Shown here one piece after another: positions 42,800 through 50,759 of a stretch of 64,000 nt of DNA. Made by a program: the position numbers and the translations under genes. Within the stretch, counting starts at the first letter, position 1. The number at the start of each line of letters is the position of its first letter. The notes below the pieces were generated by a model. The model saw nothing but the letters and a program-made list of their open reading frames with translations, ran no database searches and was not told the DNA's origin. The DNA is taken from positions 1 to 64,000 of the forward strand of contig CAZEDX010000006.1 in the NCBI GenBank assembly GCA_964511015.1, in the 5' to 3' direction. The DNA is from FEN-1099 sp964511015. Lineage in GTDB: Bacteria > Lernaellota > Lernaellaia > Lernaellales > Lernaellaceae.

Positions 42800-44758
42800 C
42801 TAGCGGCCCTCGGCTTTCAAGATCATGCGCGCGGCCGACATGCCGGAGGTGATGACCGCCGACTGGCCGCCGCCCGGATACGTCCAGGCACCGGCAAGGA
42901 ACAGGTTTTCGATCGGTGTCTCCTGCGGCAAACGGCGTTTGGTGCCGTATTCCGGTGTATTGATGAAGCCCAGGATGCTGCCGCCCGGATTCAGCGTGAA
43001 CGCCCAGTTGGTCAGCGGCGTGCCGACTTCGAGCACTTCAATATGATCGCTCAGGCCGGGCAGGTACTGCTCGGCACGTTCGATTAGGATCCAGGCGATC
43101 TCTTCCTTGTAGGCCCGGTAGTCCTCGTTGGTGCCGTCCCAATGCCAGTCGTCGCCCATGTCGAACGGCAAATAGGTGGACATGATGATCACGTTCTTGC
43201 CCGCCGGAGCGGTGGTCGGGTCGGCTTTCGTGTAATTGGCCAGCGCGAACGGAACGTAGTTCGGATCGCCGTCCACCACGTACTCGAATGCCTGATCCTG
43301 ATCGTAAGTCGAATTGACGAACATCTCGCGCGCGCCGGGGAACAGATCGGTGTAGTCGTGGTCGACGCCGAGGAACACCTGCAACGTCGCCACCGCTAGC
43401 GGCATCTGCTCGATATCGGCGACGTAGTCGGCCGGGAGGTTTTCCGTGCCGACCATTTTCAGCAGCGTGTCGGGCGCATTGGCGTTGGACACCACGTACC
43501 GCGCGTTGTAACAAGCGTCGTCTTGTGTCTGCACCTGCACGGCACGGCCGCCTTTCACGACGATCTTGGTCACCAGGGTGTTCAGGCGGATGGTGCCGCC
43601 GTTTTCGCGCACCACCTCGGCCATCGCTTCCGAAACCGCTTTCGAACCGCCGGTGAAGTAATAGTAGCCGCCCAGGTGGTAGCTGTTCCACATTGACAGG
43701 TAGTACAGCGCCTGGACGTCCGACGGGCCCAGGCCGATGTAAGTTACCAGTTGCGACCAGATGCCGATCAGTTGTGGGTCGTGGATGTACTGCGTCAGGA
43801 ATTCCTGCAGCGTCATGAACATCGAGCGGATTACCATGATGCCGGCGTCGAGATGTTCAATGATTGTGGCCAGGTCGTCGAGGTTGAATTCGCGCTCGAG
43901 CGAAGCAAACGCGCCGAGCACGATCTCCATTTCTTGCAGTTCGGCGAACAGCGCATCGAGGCCGGCGGCTTCGGCCGGAAACAGGTCCTTGAGCTGCTGT
44001 TTGTAGGCGTCGACGTTGCCCTGAATCTCAAAGTCATGCTGCGGGAAAATGGAACGATAGATCGGATCCTCGCGGATTATATCGAGCCGATCGGTAATGC
44101 CCAGCGTGTCGAAATCGACCGGTTCATCCAGTCCACCCATGGCGTGCAACGAGGCCTCAAAGGTGTAGTCGCCGCGCCGGAAGGTGGTCATGTAGCCGCC
44201 AACTTTGTAGTGTTTCTCCAGCAGCGCCACGCGCAGGCCGGATTTGGCCAACAGCGAGGCCGCGCCGAGGCCGCCGCCGCCCGCGCCGATCACCACCACG
44301 TCGTAGTCGGCGGTGGCGGGGCAAGAGGCCGTTGGTTCATATTTGTGGCAGGCGGTACATTGCTGCTCGGTGAACGACAGGCCTTCGTGTTGCTTTTCAT
44401 GGCACGACGCGCAATCACCGATTTCGTGCCCGGTTTTGCGTTGCGGCGCGCCGTTGGCGCCGTGGCAGGTAACGCATTCACCGCCGGCAAATGCGTTTTG
44501 ATGGACGTCATGGTGGCACTTCAGACAATCGGCCTTGGCCCAGCCGGCGTGCGCTTCGGTCAGCAAAGCCGAATTGTGCAGCGGGCTGGCGGAAGTGATC
44601 TTGTCGACCTGATCGTCGTCGACCTGATCGTCGTCGGCTTGATCGTCATCGACCTGATCATCATCCGCCTGATCATTGTCGTCATCATCGCCGGCACAGC
44701 CGAGCACCAGCAGAGAGGTCAGCACAATCAGCAACACAAACACGCGATGCAAAATCAC
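42800..44758 (-). CDS. Tetraheme cytochrome - phytoene desaturase-like flavoprotein fusion lipoprotein
   Basis: 652 residues, GTG start with GGAGG six bases upstream. Lipobox VLGC (Cys21), then a DDDQ-type linker (24-51). Four CxxCH heme sites follow: CLKCH (78-82), CVTCH (95-99), CASCH (116-120) and CTACH (134-138). A FAD domain starts at 152 with VVVIGAGGGGLGAASLLAKSG and ends with NLFLAGAWTYPGGGQSAV, the plan of CrtI/CrtISO/retinol-saturase oxidoreductases. The enzyme would sit outside the inner membrane with hemes feeding electrons to or from FAD, like flavocytochrome c but with an unrelated flavin domain. The substrate is unknown. Confidence 0.9.
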   Translation of the reverse strand: MILHRVFVLLIVLTSLLVLGCAGDDDDNDQADDDQVDDDQADDDQVDDDQVDKITSASPLHNSALLTEAHAGWAKADCLKCHHDVHQNAFAGGECVTCHGANGAPQRKTGHEIGDCASCHEKQHEGLSFTEQQCTACHKYEPTASCPATADYDVVVIGAGGGGLGAASLLAKSGLRVALLEKHYKVGGYMTTFRRGDYTFEASLHAMGGLDEPVDFDTLGITDRLDIIREDPIYRSIFPQHDFEIQGNVDAYKQQLKDLFPAEAAGLDALFAELQEMEIVLGAFASLEREFNLDDLATIIEHLDAGIMVIRSMFMTLQEFLTQYIHDPQLIGIWSQLVTYIGLGPSDVQALYYLSMWNSYHLGGYYYFTGGSKAVSEAMAEVVRENGGTIRLNTLVTKIVVKGGRAVQVQTQDDACYNARYVVSNANAPDTLLKMVGTENLPADYVADIEQMPLAVATLQVFLGVDHDYTDLFPGAREMFVNSTYDQDQAFEYVVDGDPNYVPFALANYTKADPTTAPAGKNVIIMSTYLPFDMGDDWHWDGTNEDYRAYKEEIAWILIERAEQYLPGLSDHIEVLEVGTPLTNWAFTLNPGGSILGFINTPEYGTKRRLPQETPIENLFLAGAWTYPGGGQSAVITSGMSAARMILKAEGR

Positions 44759-44868
44759 CCCACACCTCCGGTCACGCGCTGATCATTGATTTTACGACAA
44801 TGGACTCGATGGCCAAGAGTTGTCTCATTATGCCCCGGGGGGACCGGTGCGGCAAGCAAACCCGGCGC

Positions 44869-44897
44869 TTGTTCGTCTGCTCGCCCCGGCCTATCCT
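44869..44897 (+). promoter_or_regulatory. Promoter of the small membrane protein gene
   Basis: TTGTTC (44869-44874), 17-base spacer, TATCCT (44892-44897), 25 bases before the ATG at 44923. Confidence 0.5.
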
Positions 44898-44922
44898 GGC
44901 CTGGCGAGCGAGGAGGAGCCTC

Positions 44923-45192
44923 ATGTCGGAAAGTGCTTCGACGCTGACCTACGGCCTGGTAATCGGTACGGTGTTTGGCATCGTACTAATGTTGTTGCTC
45001 AGCCAATTGACCGGCAAGGTGCGCGGTCTGGGTCGGCTGTTCGGGCGGGACGTGCAGGCGCGGCGAATCGCCGAGTTGGAAAAGGACAATGCCGTGTTGC
45101 AGCGGCGGCTTGAAGAAAAGGATGCGGCGATCCGCAAAGCGATGGAGTCGATGGTTCAGGAGGCTGGGCGCGGCTCACCACCAGCGCGTTGA
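44923..45192 (+). CDS. Small membrane protein with coiled-coil tail
   Basis: 89 residues from the ATG at 44923 (AGGAGGAG upstream). One membrane helix (about 10-29) followed by a charged heptad region (RRIAELEKDNAVLQRRLEEKDAAIRKAME, about 48-76). The layout suits a membrane-tethered scaffold or division-type accessory protein; no family assigned. Its last 37 bases overlap the 3' end of the convergent lgt gene. Confidence 0.7.
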   Translation: MSESASTLTYGLVIGTVFGIVLMLLLSQLTGKVRGLGRLFGRDVQARRIAELEKDNAVLQRRLEEKDAAIRKAMESMVQEAGRGSPPAR

Positions 45193-46202
45193 TCGGACGC
45201 CGTGGCTGTCGCAACCACCGGCCGGCCGAAGTCGGGCGGTCGCGATTCGCCAAACCAGCGGGCGCGCGCGAACAAGACCATGCCGGCCGCAAATACGTAG
45301 AAGCCGATAAATTGGCTGGTGGAGAACGGCGTCACTTGCGCCGTTTCTTCCGCGGCATCGCTGGACAAGCTGAAGAAAGCCCAGGCCACGCCGCCAGCGA
45401 TCAGCAGCCATGAGGCGACTTGGGCCGGGCGGATCTTCTTCATTCGCGACAACAGGTAAAGGCCGAGGCCAGCCAGGAAGATGGCCAAGCCGATTAATCC
45501 CTTTTGCGGAACGAAACCGCGAACCAGGTCGCCACGGAAGATCTCGATAATAAACCGGTTGACAGCATAGATCGCCAACAACAGCGCGAACACCTCGCCC
45601 TGTTTGACCTTGCGGTTGCGGTACCAACGCAGCACCAAGAAGAGGATCAGGCCGTTGAGACCCATGTAAATCTGCGTCGGGTGCACCGCTTGTCCGACGC
45701 CGTAGATCTTGGTGGCCGCGGCTTCGGGCGGAAAATGTACGCCCCACGGCAGCTCGGTTGGCCTGCCAAAGCAGCAACCGTTCATGAAACAGCCGAACGG
45801 CCGGTGAATGGCCAAACCGAGACCCACGTAAGGCGCGAGCAGATCCATGATCGGCCACAAGGGTTGGCGCCGGATCCGGAGGTAGATCAGCACCGCCACG
45901 ATACTGCCCAGGAACCCGCCGTAGAACACCAAGCCACCCTGCCAGATCTTGAAGATCTCGTACCAGGGTTTGCTGGCGAACTTGTCTTGCCAGGTGGTGA
46001 TGATATAGAGCGCGCGGCCGCCGAGAATCGTGCCGAAGATGGTGGAGATGGCCGCCCCGAGCGCGATATCAACGTCGACTCGTTCCAGCGGTGCGCGCCG
46101 ACGAATCAGGATCATGCCGACGATGAACCCCACCGCCATCGCCACGCTGTAAGTGCGAATCTCATAGCCGAAAATGTCGAACAACACCGGATGCACGGAC
46201 AA
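45156..46202 (-). CDS. lgt: Prolipoprotein diacylglyceryl transferase Lgt
   Basis: 348 residues; TTG at 46202 or GTG two codons later, with AAGGAG upstream. Multipass protein with Lgt motifs: IWQGGLVFYGGFLG (Tyr in place of the E. coli His103, a common variant), and the signature region FGCFMNGCCFGRPTELPWGV, preceded by HRP. Two extra helices at the C terminus (about 255-325) exceed the usual length. Lgt adds diacylglycerol to the lipobox cysteine, the first step of lipoprotein maturation, and so serves the many lipoproteins around it. Confidence 0.95.
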   Translation of the reverse strand: MSVHPVLFDIFGYEIRTYSVAMAVGFIVGMILIRRRAPLERVDVDIALGAAISTIFGTILGGRALYIITTWQDKFASKPWYEIFKIWQGGLVFYGGFLGSIVAVLIYLRIRRQPLWPIMDLLAPYVGLGLAIHRPFGCFMNGCCFGRPTELPWGVHFPPEAAATKIYGVGQAVHPTQIYMGLNGLILFLVLRWYRNRKVKQGEVFALLLAIYAVNRFIIEIFRGDLVRGFVPQKGLIGLAIFLAGLGLYLLSRMKKIRPAQVASWLLIAGGVAWAFFSLSSDAAEETAQVTPFSTSQFIGFYVFAAGMVLFARARWFGESRPPDFGRPVVATATASDQRAGGEPRPAS

Positions 46203-46311
46203 CGGCTCCTTTCCGGCAAATCTGCGTAATCCTAGTGGCAGGTCATCAAACGATCAAGAGGTAAGACACGCTATCGCAGCCGAACGTTAGGTCGGCGGCC
46301 GGACCCCGGGG

Positions 46312-47628
46312 CTACGGCAGGAAGCTGTCGAGCAAAGTCAGAATCAGAACAATCGTGTTCTTGAGCTGGTCGGGATCGGCGTCACGGTAAGCGGCACCAA
46401 AGTCGATCTGCAACAACTCGTTGTCCGGAATCAGGCCGGGGATGCCGAACGACTGCAACAGCGGGTTCAAGTACGACAACTTGAACGGGGTGGCTGTGTT
46501 CGGATCATCGTCGTAGTCGGTGTAGTCGAGAAAGCTGTCGGCAAGATGATCGAAGACACCGGCAAAAGCCCACGCCTGGGCGTTTTGCTCGTCGTCCAGC
46601 GTGCCGTATGGCGGCACAACCAAATGCTCGCCTTCGTCCCATTTGCCGTTGTCGTTGGTGTCGTCATAGCCGAGGACTTCGTCTTTCTCGTCGGTTTCGG
46701 TGATCATTTCCCGGTACGTCTCGGCGGCGTTGCGCAGGCCCAACCCGAGCTGCAGGCCAGCTTCCCGGAACGGAACGGCATTGTTTTTCAACGTGAAGAA
46801 GTCGGGGAAGATGGGGTCGTCGAACAGCAACAGGCCGTAGTCGACGATCACGCCGAGCAATTCCTCAAACGGCAGCGAGCCGAGATCCTCTTCCATCAAT
46901 TCGAAGATCAGGCCGAGGTTGAAATCGAGATTGAGCGAGGTCAGGTGTTCCAGCAAGCCGGAACCAATTTGGGCCGCCGACTGCGCGGCCACGGCTTCGG
47001 CCAGATCGAAATCGCCATGCGCGTCGGCCACTTCCTCGAAGGCGAGAATGATCGGCATGCGGGTCAAATCGAACACGATGTCCGGATGGTCATCGCGCAC
47101 TTTCTGCGCCTGCTCGACCAATTCCGCGCTGTTCTCGAACACCAGTCCTTCCAGCGCGCGGCCGACCAATTCGTCGATGAACTCCTGGCCGCTTTGCGGC
47201 AGGTCACGAAGTTGCCCCGGCGGCTGGTAGCCGATAATCATGTTGACGTACGTGATGATGATCGACAGCACGTCAAAGTTGTGCAGGGTGTCCCCGAGCA
47301 TGATGCCGTACCAGCAATCCTGGTGGTCCGGATCGGCGGCCATACCCAGGCGGAACTGTTCGCTGGCCAGGTCGCCGGCGCCGACCGTCAGATAGTACTT
47401 GCCCTGCTCGATGTACGGGTCGGCATCGGATGGCGTGTCATCGTCATCATCGCCGGTGTCATCGTCGGCCGTGTCATCGTCCGCCGTGTCGTCATCACTG
47501 TCATCATCATCGTCGTCGTCATCGCCCGAGTCATCATCGTCATCATCGTCACCGCAAGAACAACCCACGACGAATAGTAGCGACAACAACGCCAACAGCA
47601 GCCATTTGGCCCACAGATGTCTGGTCAT
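46312..47628 (-). CDS. Asp-linker lipoprotein with TPR-like start
   Basis: 438 residues. Lipobox VVGC (Cys23), a second Cys at 25, then a linker of about 38 mostly Asp residues. The first folded stretch (IEQGKYYLTVGAGDLASEQFRLGMAADPDHQDCWYG) looks like a TPR unit. The rest is largely helical. YDDTNDNGKWDEGE near residue 345 resembles a calcium-binding EF-hand-like loop. Family unknown. Twenty-three codons of signal peptide and GAGG upstream support the start. Confidence 0.82.
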   Translation of the reverse strand: MTRHLWAKWLLLALLSLLFVVGCSCGDDDDDDDSGDDDDDDDDSDDDTADDDTADDDTGDDDDDTPSDADPYIEQGKYYLTVGAGDLASEQFRLGMAADPDHQDCWYGIMLGDTLHNFDVLSIIITYVNMIIGYQPPGQLRDLPQSGQEFIDELVGRALEGLVFENSAELVEQAQKVRDDHPDIVFDLTRMPIILAFEEVADAHGDFDLAEAVAAQSAAQIGSGLLEHLTSLNLDFNLGLIFELMEEDLGSLPFEELLGVIVDYGLLLFDDPIFPDFFTLKNNAVPFREAGLQLGLGLRNAAETYREMITETDEKDEVLGYDDTNDNGKWDEGEHLVVPPYGTLDDEQNAQAWAFAGVFDHLADSFLDYTDYDDDPNTATPFKLSYLNPLLQSFGIPGLIPDNELLQIDFGAAYRDADPDQLKNTIVLILTLLDSFLP

Positions 47629-47671
47629 GACCTACCTCACTCGGGTTCAATGCGGCCTCGCCGGCCGCCGC

Positions 47672-48640
47672 TCATACGGTATCGTCGTCGGCCGTGTCAT
47701 CGTCGGCCGTGTCGTCGTCGACTGTCGTGTCATCGTCCGCCGTTGTATCGTCGTCGGTAGCGTCGTCGTCGGTCGCCGACACAGTTTTGGTTTCTTGCCG
47801 GGTGACCAACCACGTTTCGTCGGCGGGTTCCAGCTGCCAGGTAATGTTGTCCGTGCGGTAGGCGGTGGACCCGTCGAGGCGGGTGATCGTGCTGAGCAGT
47901 TGGAATGAAACTGTAGCGCCTTCCCACGAGAATTCGTCGACGTGGAACAACAGGTATTCCAAATCGATCGCGTCGATGTCGCCGAAATTTGTGCCCAACA
48001 GTTCGCCATAACCGGTGAGGTTGTATTCCTGACCGTCGGGTTCGACGATGGCGGCATCGTCGGCGTACACCGACAAGATGTCATCGATGGTCTTGGTTTC
48101 CCAACCGGCGATCCAAGTGGCCAGCACGCCCAATAGGTAGTCTTTCACCGCCACCTTGTCCGAGCCGTTTTCCGAGGCGATGGTCCACTTGTCACCGGTC
48201 GTCCAGTGCAGGCGCCAGGTGATCCAGGTCTTGGCCGCATAGTACTCGTTGCCGTCGGTGCGCATCAGCAGCCAAGCGCGGAACTTGACGTCGGCGGTTT
48301 CGGACTCGACCAAATAGGCCTCGCGGTCGGAGGCTTCATAAACCACTTCCGCCATCGGGCCGAACAACTGCTCGAGGTAGTCTTTGTAGCGGTCTGCATT
48401 CAGCGTTCCGACCGTCGGGACGAGAATGGTGCTGTAGCTGGCGTAATAAGAGATGATGCGATCGATGTCCATCTCGTTCCAGGCGGCAACGTACTTGTCG
48501 ACCATGGCCTTGGCGGCGGCGACCTTTTCCTCGTCGGTGAAAATGGGAGTGTTCTCCTCGCCGCAAGAAAGCAGAAATGCGCCGCCCATGGCTAGCAACA
48601 GGCCGAACGAGAAGACCAAACCAATTGTCGGTTTGCGCAT
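47672..48640 (-). CDS. Lipoprotein with two SnoaL/NTF2-like domains and C-terminal Asp tail
   Basis: 322 residues from the ATG at 48640. Lipobox LLSC (Cys26). Two successive cone-shaped NTF2-like domains: KAMVDKYVAAWNEMDIDRIISYYA (about 42-65) and LLGVLATWIAGWETKTIDDILSVYADDAAIVEPDG (about 165-200), each followed by a beta-sheet. The last 32 residues are DDDT/DDDA repeats at the C terminus instead of after the lipobox. NTF2-like domains bind small hydrophobic ligands or act as enzymes; the ligand is unknown. Lies 43 bases before the previous lipoprotein gene. Confidence 0.82.
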   Translation of the reverse strand: MRKPTIGLVFSFGLLLAMGGAFLLSCGEENTPIFTDEEKVAAAKAMVDKYVAAWNEMDIDRIISYYASYSTILVPTVGTLNADRYKDYLEQLFGPMAEVVYEASDREAYLVESETADVKFRAWLLMRTDGNEYYAAKTWITWRLHWTTGDKWTIASENGSDKVAVKDYLLGVLATWIAGWETKTIDDILSVYADDAAIVEPDGQEYNLTGYGELLGTNFGDIDAIDLEYLLFHVDEFSWEGATVSFQLLSTITRLDGSTAYRTDNITWQLEPADETWLVTRQETKTVSATDDDATDDDTTADDDTTVDDDTADDDTADDDTV

Positions 48641-48753
48641 TTGCACCCCGTCTCCCCAAGCACGAGCGCGTAGTGTACACGATACACACGACTGACGCCA
48701 AGGGGCTCAAAGGACTATGGCAAGGTGTTCCGTCCGGTTCGGCTGTGACGGCT

Positions 48754-49518
48754 TCACTGCGAGCCGGAAAACGAGAAGTCGTAGGAATCGTCTGGCGGTT
48801 TGGGTGTGGGCGAGGCTTGGGCCGCCGGGACCGCCGCGGGTTTCGGCGTCGGTGAAGCCGTAGGTTTCTGCGTAGGCGAGGCGGCCGGTTTGGGCGTCGG
48901 CGAAGCTTCCGGCCCGGGCGTGGCTTCGGCGTCCGCCGCCCCCGGCTTCTGGGCCTTGCTGTCCCACTTCACCATCACCCATTTGTTGCCGCGCTTTTCC
49001 CAATCGATCCTGCCTTTCCATTTGGTGGTGGCGTCGGCTTTCTCGATGGTCAGTTCGACATAGAGCGAACCGCGATCACGCGCAATGCGCGGATAGGGCA
49101 CAAGGGCTGAGGCCTTCATGCTCTTGATTTTTTTCAGTTTCTCAATTTGCGGCACATCCGGATCGGCACGCATGGCGACCGCCTTGGAGTAGTCGCCGGA
49201 ATTGATGGCCAGCAGATAGGCCTTCATGGCGGCGATCAGATCCTGCCCTTCGGTGACACTTGTCGTCGGGGTGGTTTCGGGTGTAGGCGTTGTCGTCGCC
49301 GCGGTTTGGGTCGCGGCAGGCGTCGCCGCCGTGTTGGTCACCGCTACCGGGGTGGCCGCAGCCATTGTGGTGGAAGCGCCGGGTCGCGCAATGAGCAGGT
49401 AAGTCAGAATGATGCATGCCACATAACCGCCGACCAGCAGCAAGTCGAACAGGCGCGTCATGACCGTCGAGGCCAAGCTCGCCGGTTCGCCGGCGTCGGG
49501 AAATTGGTAACGCGTCAT
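48754..49518 (-). CDS. Membrane-anchored protein with Thr/Pro-rich linkers, partner of the PP2C phosphatase
   Basis: 254 residues from the ATG at 49518, overlapping the PP2C stop (ATGA). One membrane helix (about 22-45), then a Thr/Ala/Pro-rich linker (about 48-85), a folded domain of about 90 residues (AMKAYLLAINSGDYSKAVAMRAD ... RIDWEKRGNKWVMVKWD) resembling an NTF2/DUF4878-like unit, and a C-terminal tail of SPTPKPAA repeats. Location and coupling suggest it works with the phosphatase in envelope signalling. Confidence 0.78.
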   Translation of the reverse strand: MTRYQFPDAGEPASLASTVMTRLFDLLLVGGYVACIILTYLLIARPGASTTMAAATPVAVTNTAATPAATQTAATTTPTPETTPTTSVTEGQDLIAAMKAYLLAINSGDYSKAVAMRADPDVPQIEKLKKIKSMKASALVPYPRIARDRGSLYVELTIEKADATTKWKGRIDWEKRGNKWVMVKWDSKAQKPGAADAEATPGPEASPTPKPAASPTQKPTASPTPKPAAVPAAQASPTPKPPDDSYDFSFSGSQ

Positions 49519-50546
49519 CGGGCACCTCGCTGTCGGTTGCCGCTGCGCCGGCCGCGCCAGGTCGGGATGGCCAGCGGTAGCAGCGCCAGGCTGCGGACAG
49601 CCGTTGCCGGACGCGAGCCGGTGATCCACCAGGTGAGCAGCAGAATCACGAACCACAGCACCAGCACGCCCAACGCCGCCAAACGGACTTTCCACCATGG
49701 GCTGAGCAGGCTCCAGTTCAAACCGGGCAGGCCCCGGCGCAAGGTTGCGCGTTCGATGGCCGGCGGTCCGGCCAGGCCTGCGGTGAAGGGCACCGTTTCG
49801 CGCGGCGCCTGGAAGAAGCGCAGCACGGCCACCGACACATTGTCGCGTCCGCCACGCTGGGCGGCCAGGCGCACCAGTGCTTCGCACGCCTGCTGCGGCT
49901 TCTGGGTGATCACCGCCCGGCCGATATCTTCGTCGGCCGCCACGTCCGACAGGCCGTCGGTGCATAAGATGTAGGATTCATTGGGTTCAACGAAATGCGC
50001 GTCGGAGATATCGACCTCGATCACCGCTTCACTGCCTACCGCGCGATAGAGCACATGCGCTTTGGGGTGGTGCCGCACCGCTTCTTGTTCGATCTGGCCG
50101 TTGTCGGCCAATCGTTGCGCTTCCGTGTGATCGTTGGTCATCAGGTCGATTACATTGCCGCGCACGCGATAGACCCGGCTGTTGCCGACATGCGCGATGC
50201 GCACCACGCCCTTATAGAAATGCAACACGGCTACCGTCGAGCCGGCGTTTTTCATTTCGGCGTCGCCGGCCGCAGCCTCGCGCAAGGCGGTGTTGGCCAG
50301 TCCGACCGCGTCGATCAGCATCTGGCGCGGTTGGTGGCCTTCCCAACTCCGGAAATGATGGAGCACCGTTTCGACGATCAGCTTGCTGGCGCGGCCAGCG
50401 GCCCGTCCGCCGCCGATGCCATCGGCGACCACGATCATGTCGCCGAACCGCGTGCGCAACGAGGCCAGGCAGTCGCGCACAGAGTCACCGCTGCCGCACT
50501 CGGACTGTGTCGCCAGATCGATCCGGAGTTCTTCGTCACGCTGCAT
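49515..50546 (-). CDS. PP2C-family serine/threonine phosphatase, membrane anchored
   Basis: 343 residues. The PP2C metal-binding motifs are intact: VVADGIGGGRAAGRAS (about 38-53), GSTVAVLHF and AHVGNSRVYR (about 100-128), CTDGLSDVA (about 196), and GGRDNVSVAVLRF (about 231). A hydrophobic helix at about 285-307 lies after the catalytic domain, followed by a basic tail. Such enzymes reverse Hanks-type kinase phosphorylation; no kinase gene is in the window. Confidence 0.93.
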   Translation of the reverse strand: MQRDEELRIDLATQSECGSGDSVRDCLASLRTRFGDMIVVADGIGGGRAAGRASKLIVETVLHHFRSWEGHQPRQMLIDAVGLANTALREAAAGDAEMKNAGSTVAVLHFYKGVVRIAHVGNSRVYRVRGNVIDLMTNDHTEAQRLADNGQIEQEAVRHHPKAHVLYRAVGSEAVIEVDISDAHFVEPNESYILCTDGLSDVAADEDIGRAVITQKPQQACEALVRLAAQRGGRDNVSVAVLRFFQAPRETVPFTAGLAGPPAIERATLRRGLPGLNWSLLSPWWKVRLAALGVLVLWFVILLLTWWITGSRPATAVRSLALLPLAIPTWRGRRSGNRQRGAR

Positions 50547-50759
50547 AATCGGATTCCAAGTCTAGCTTTCCGGGCGGTGGCCAGCGCACCCTGGCGACCT
50601 TTCCGGTACTTTGCTGGCGGGAAAAACCCGCGTTTCGTCCCCTTGGGTTGTTTTCCTATATAGCAAAACGACCCGGTGCGCAACAAGGCATGGTTGCGGC
50701 CGAGAGCCGAAGCGTGAACAATGCCGGTCGCGGCCCGTTGTCCGCCTCGGAGGTTCCCT

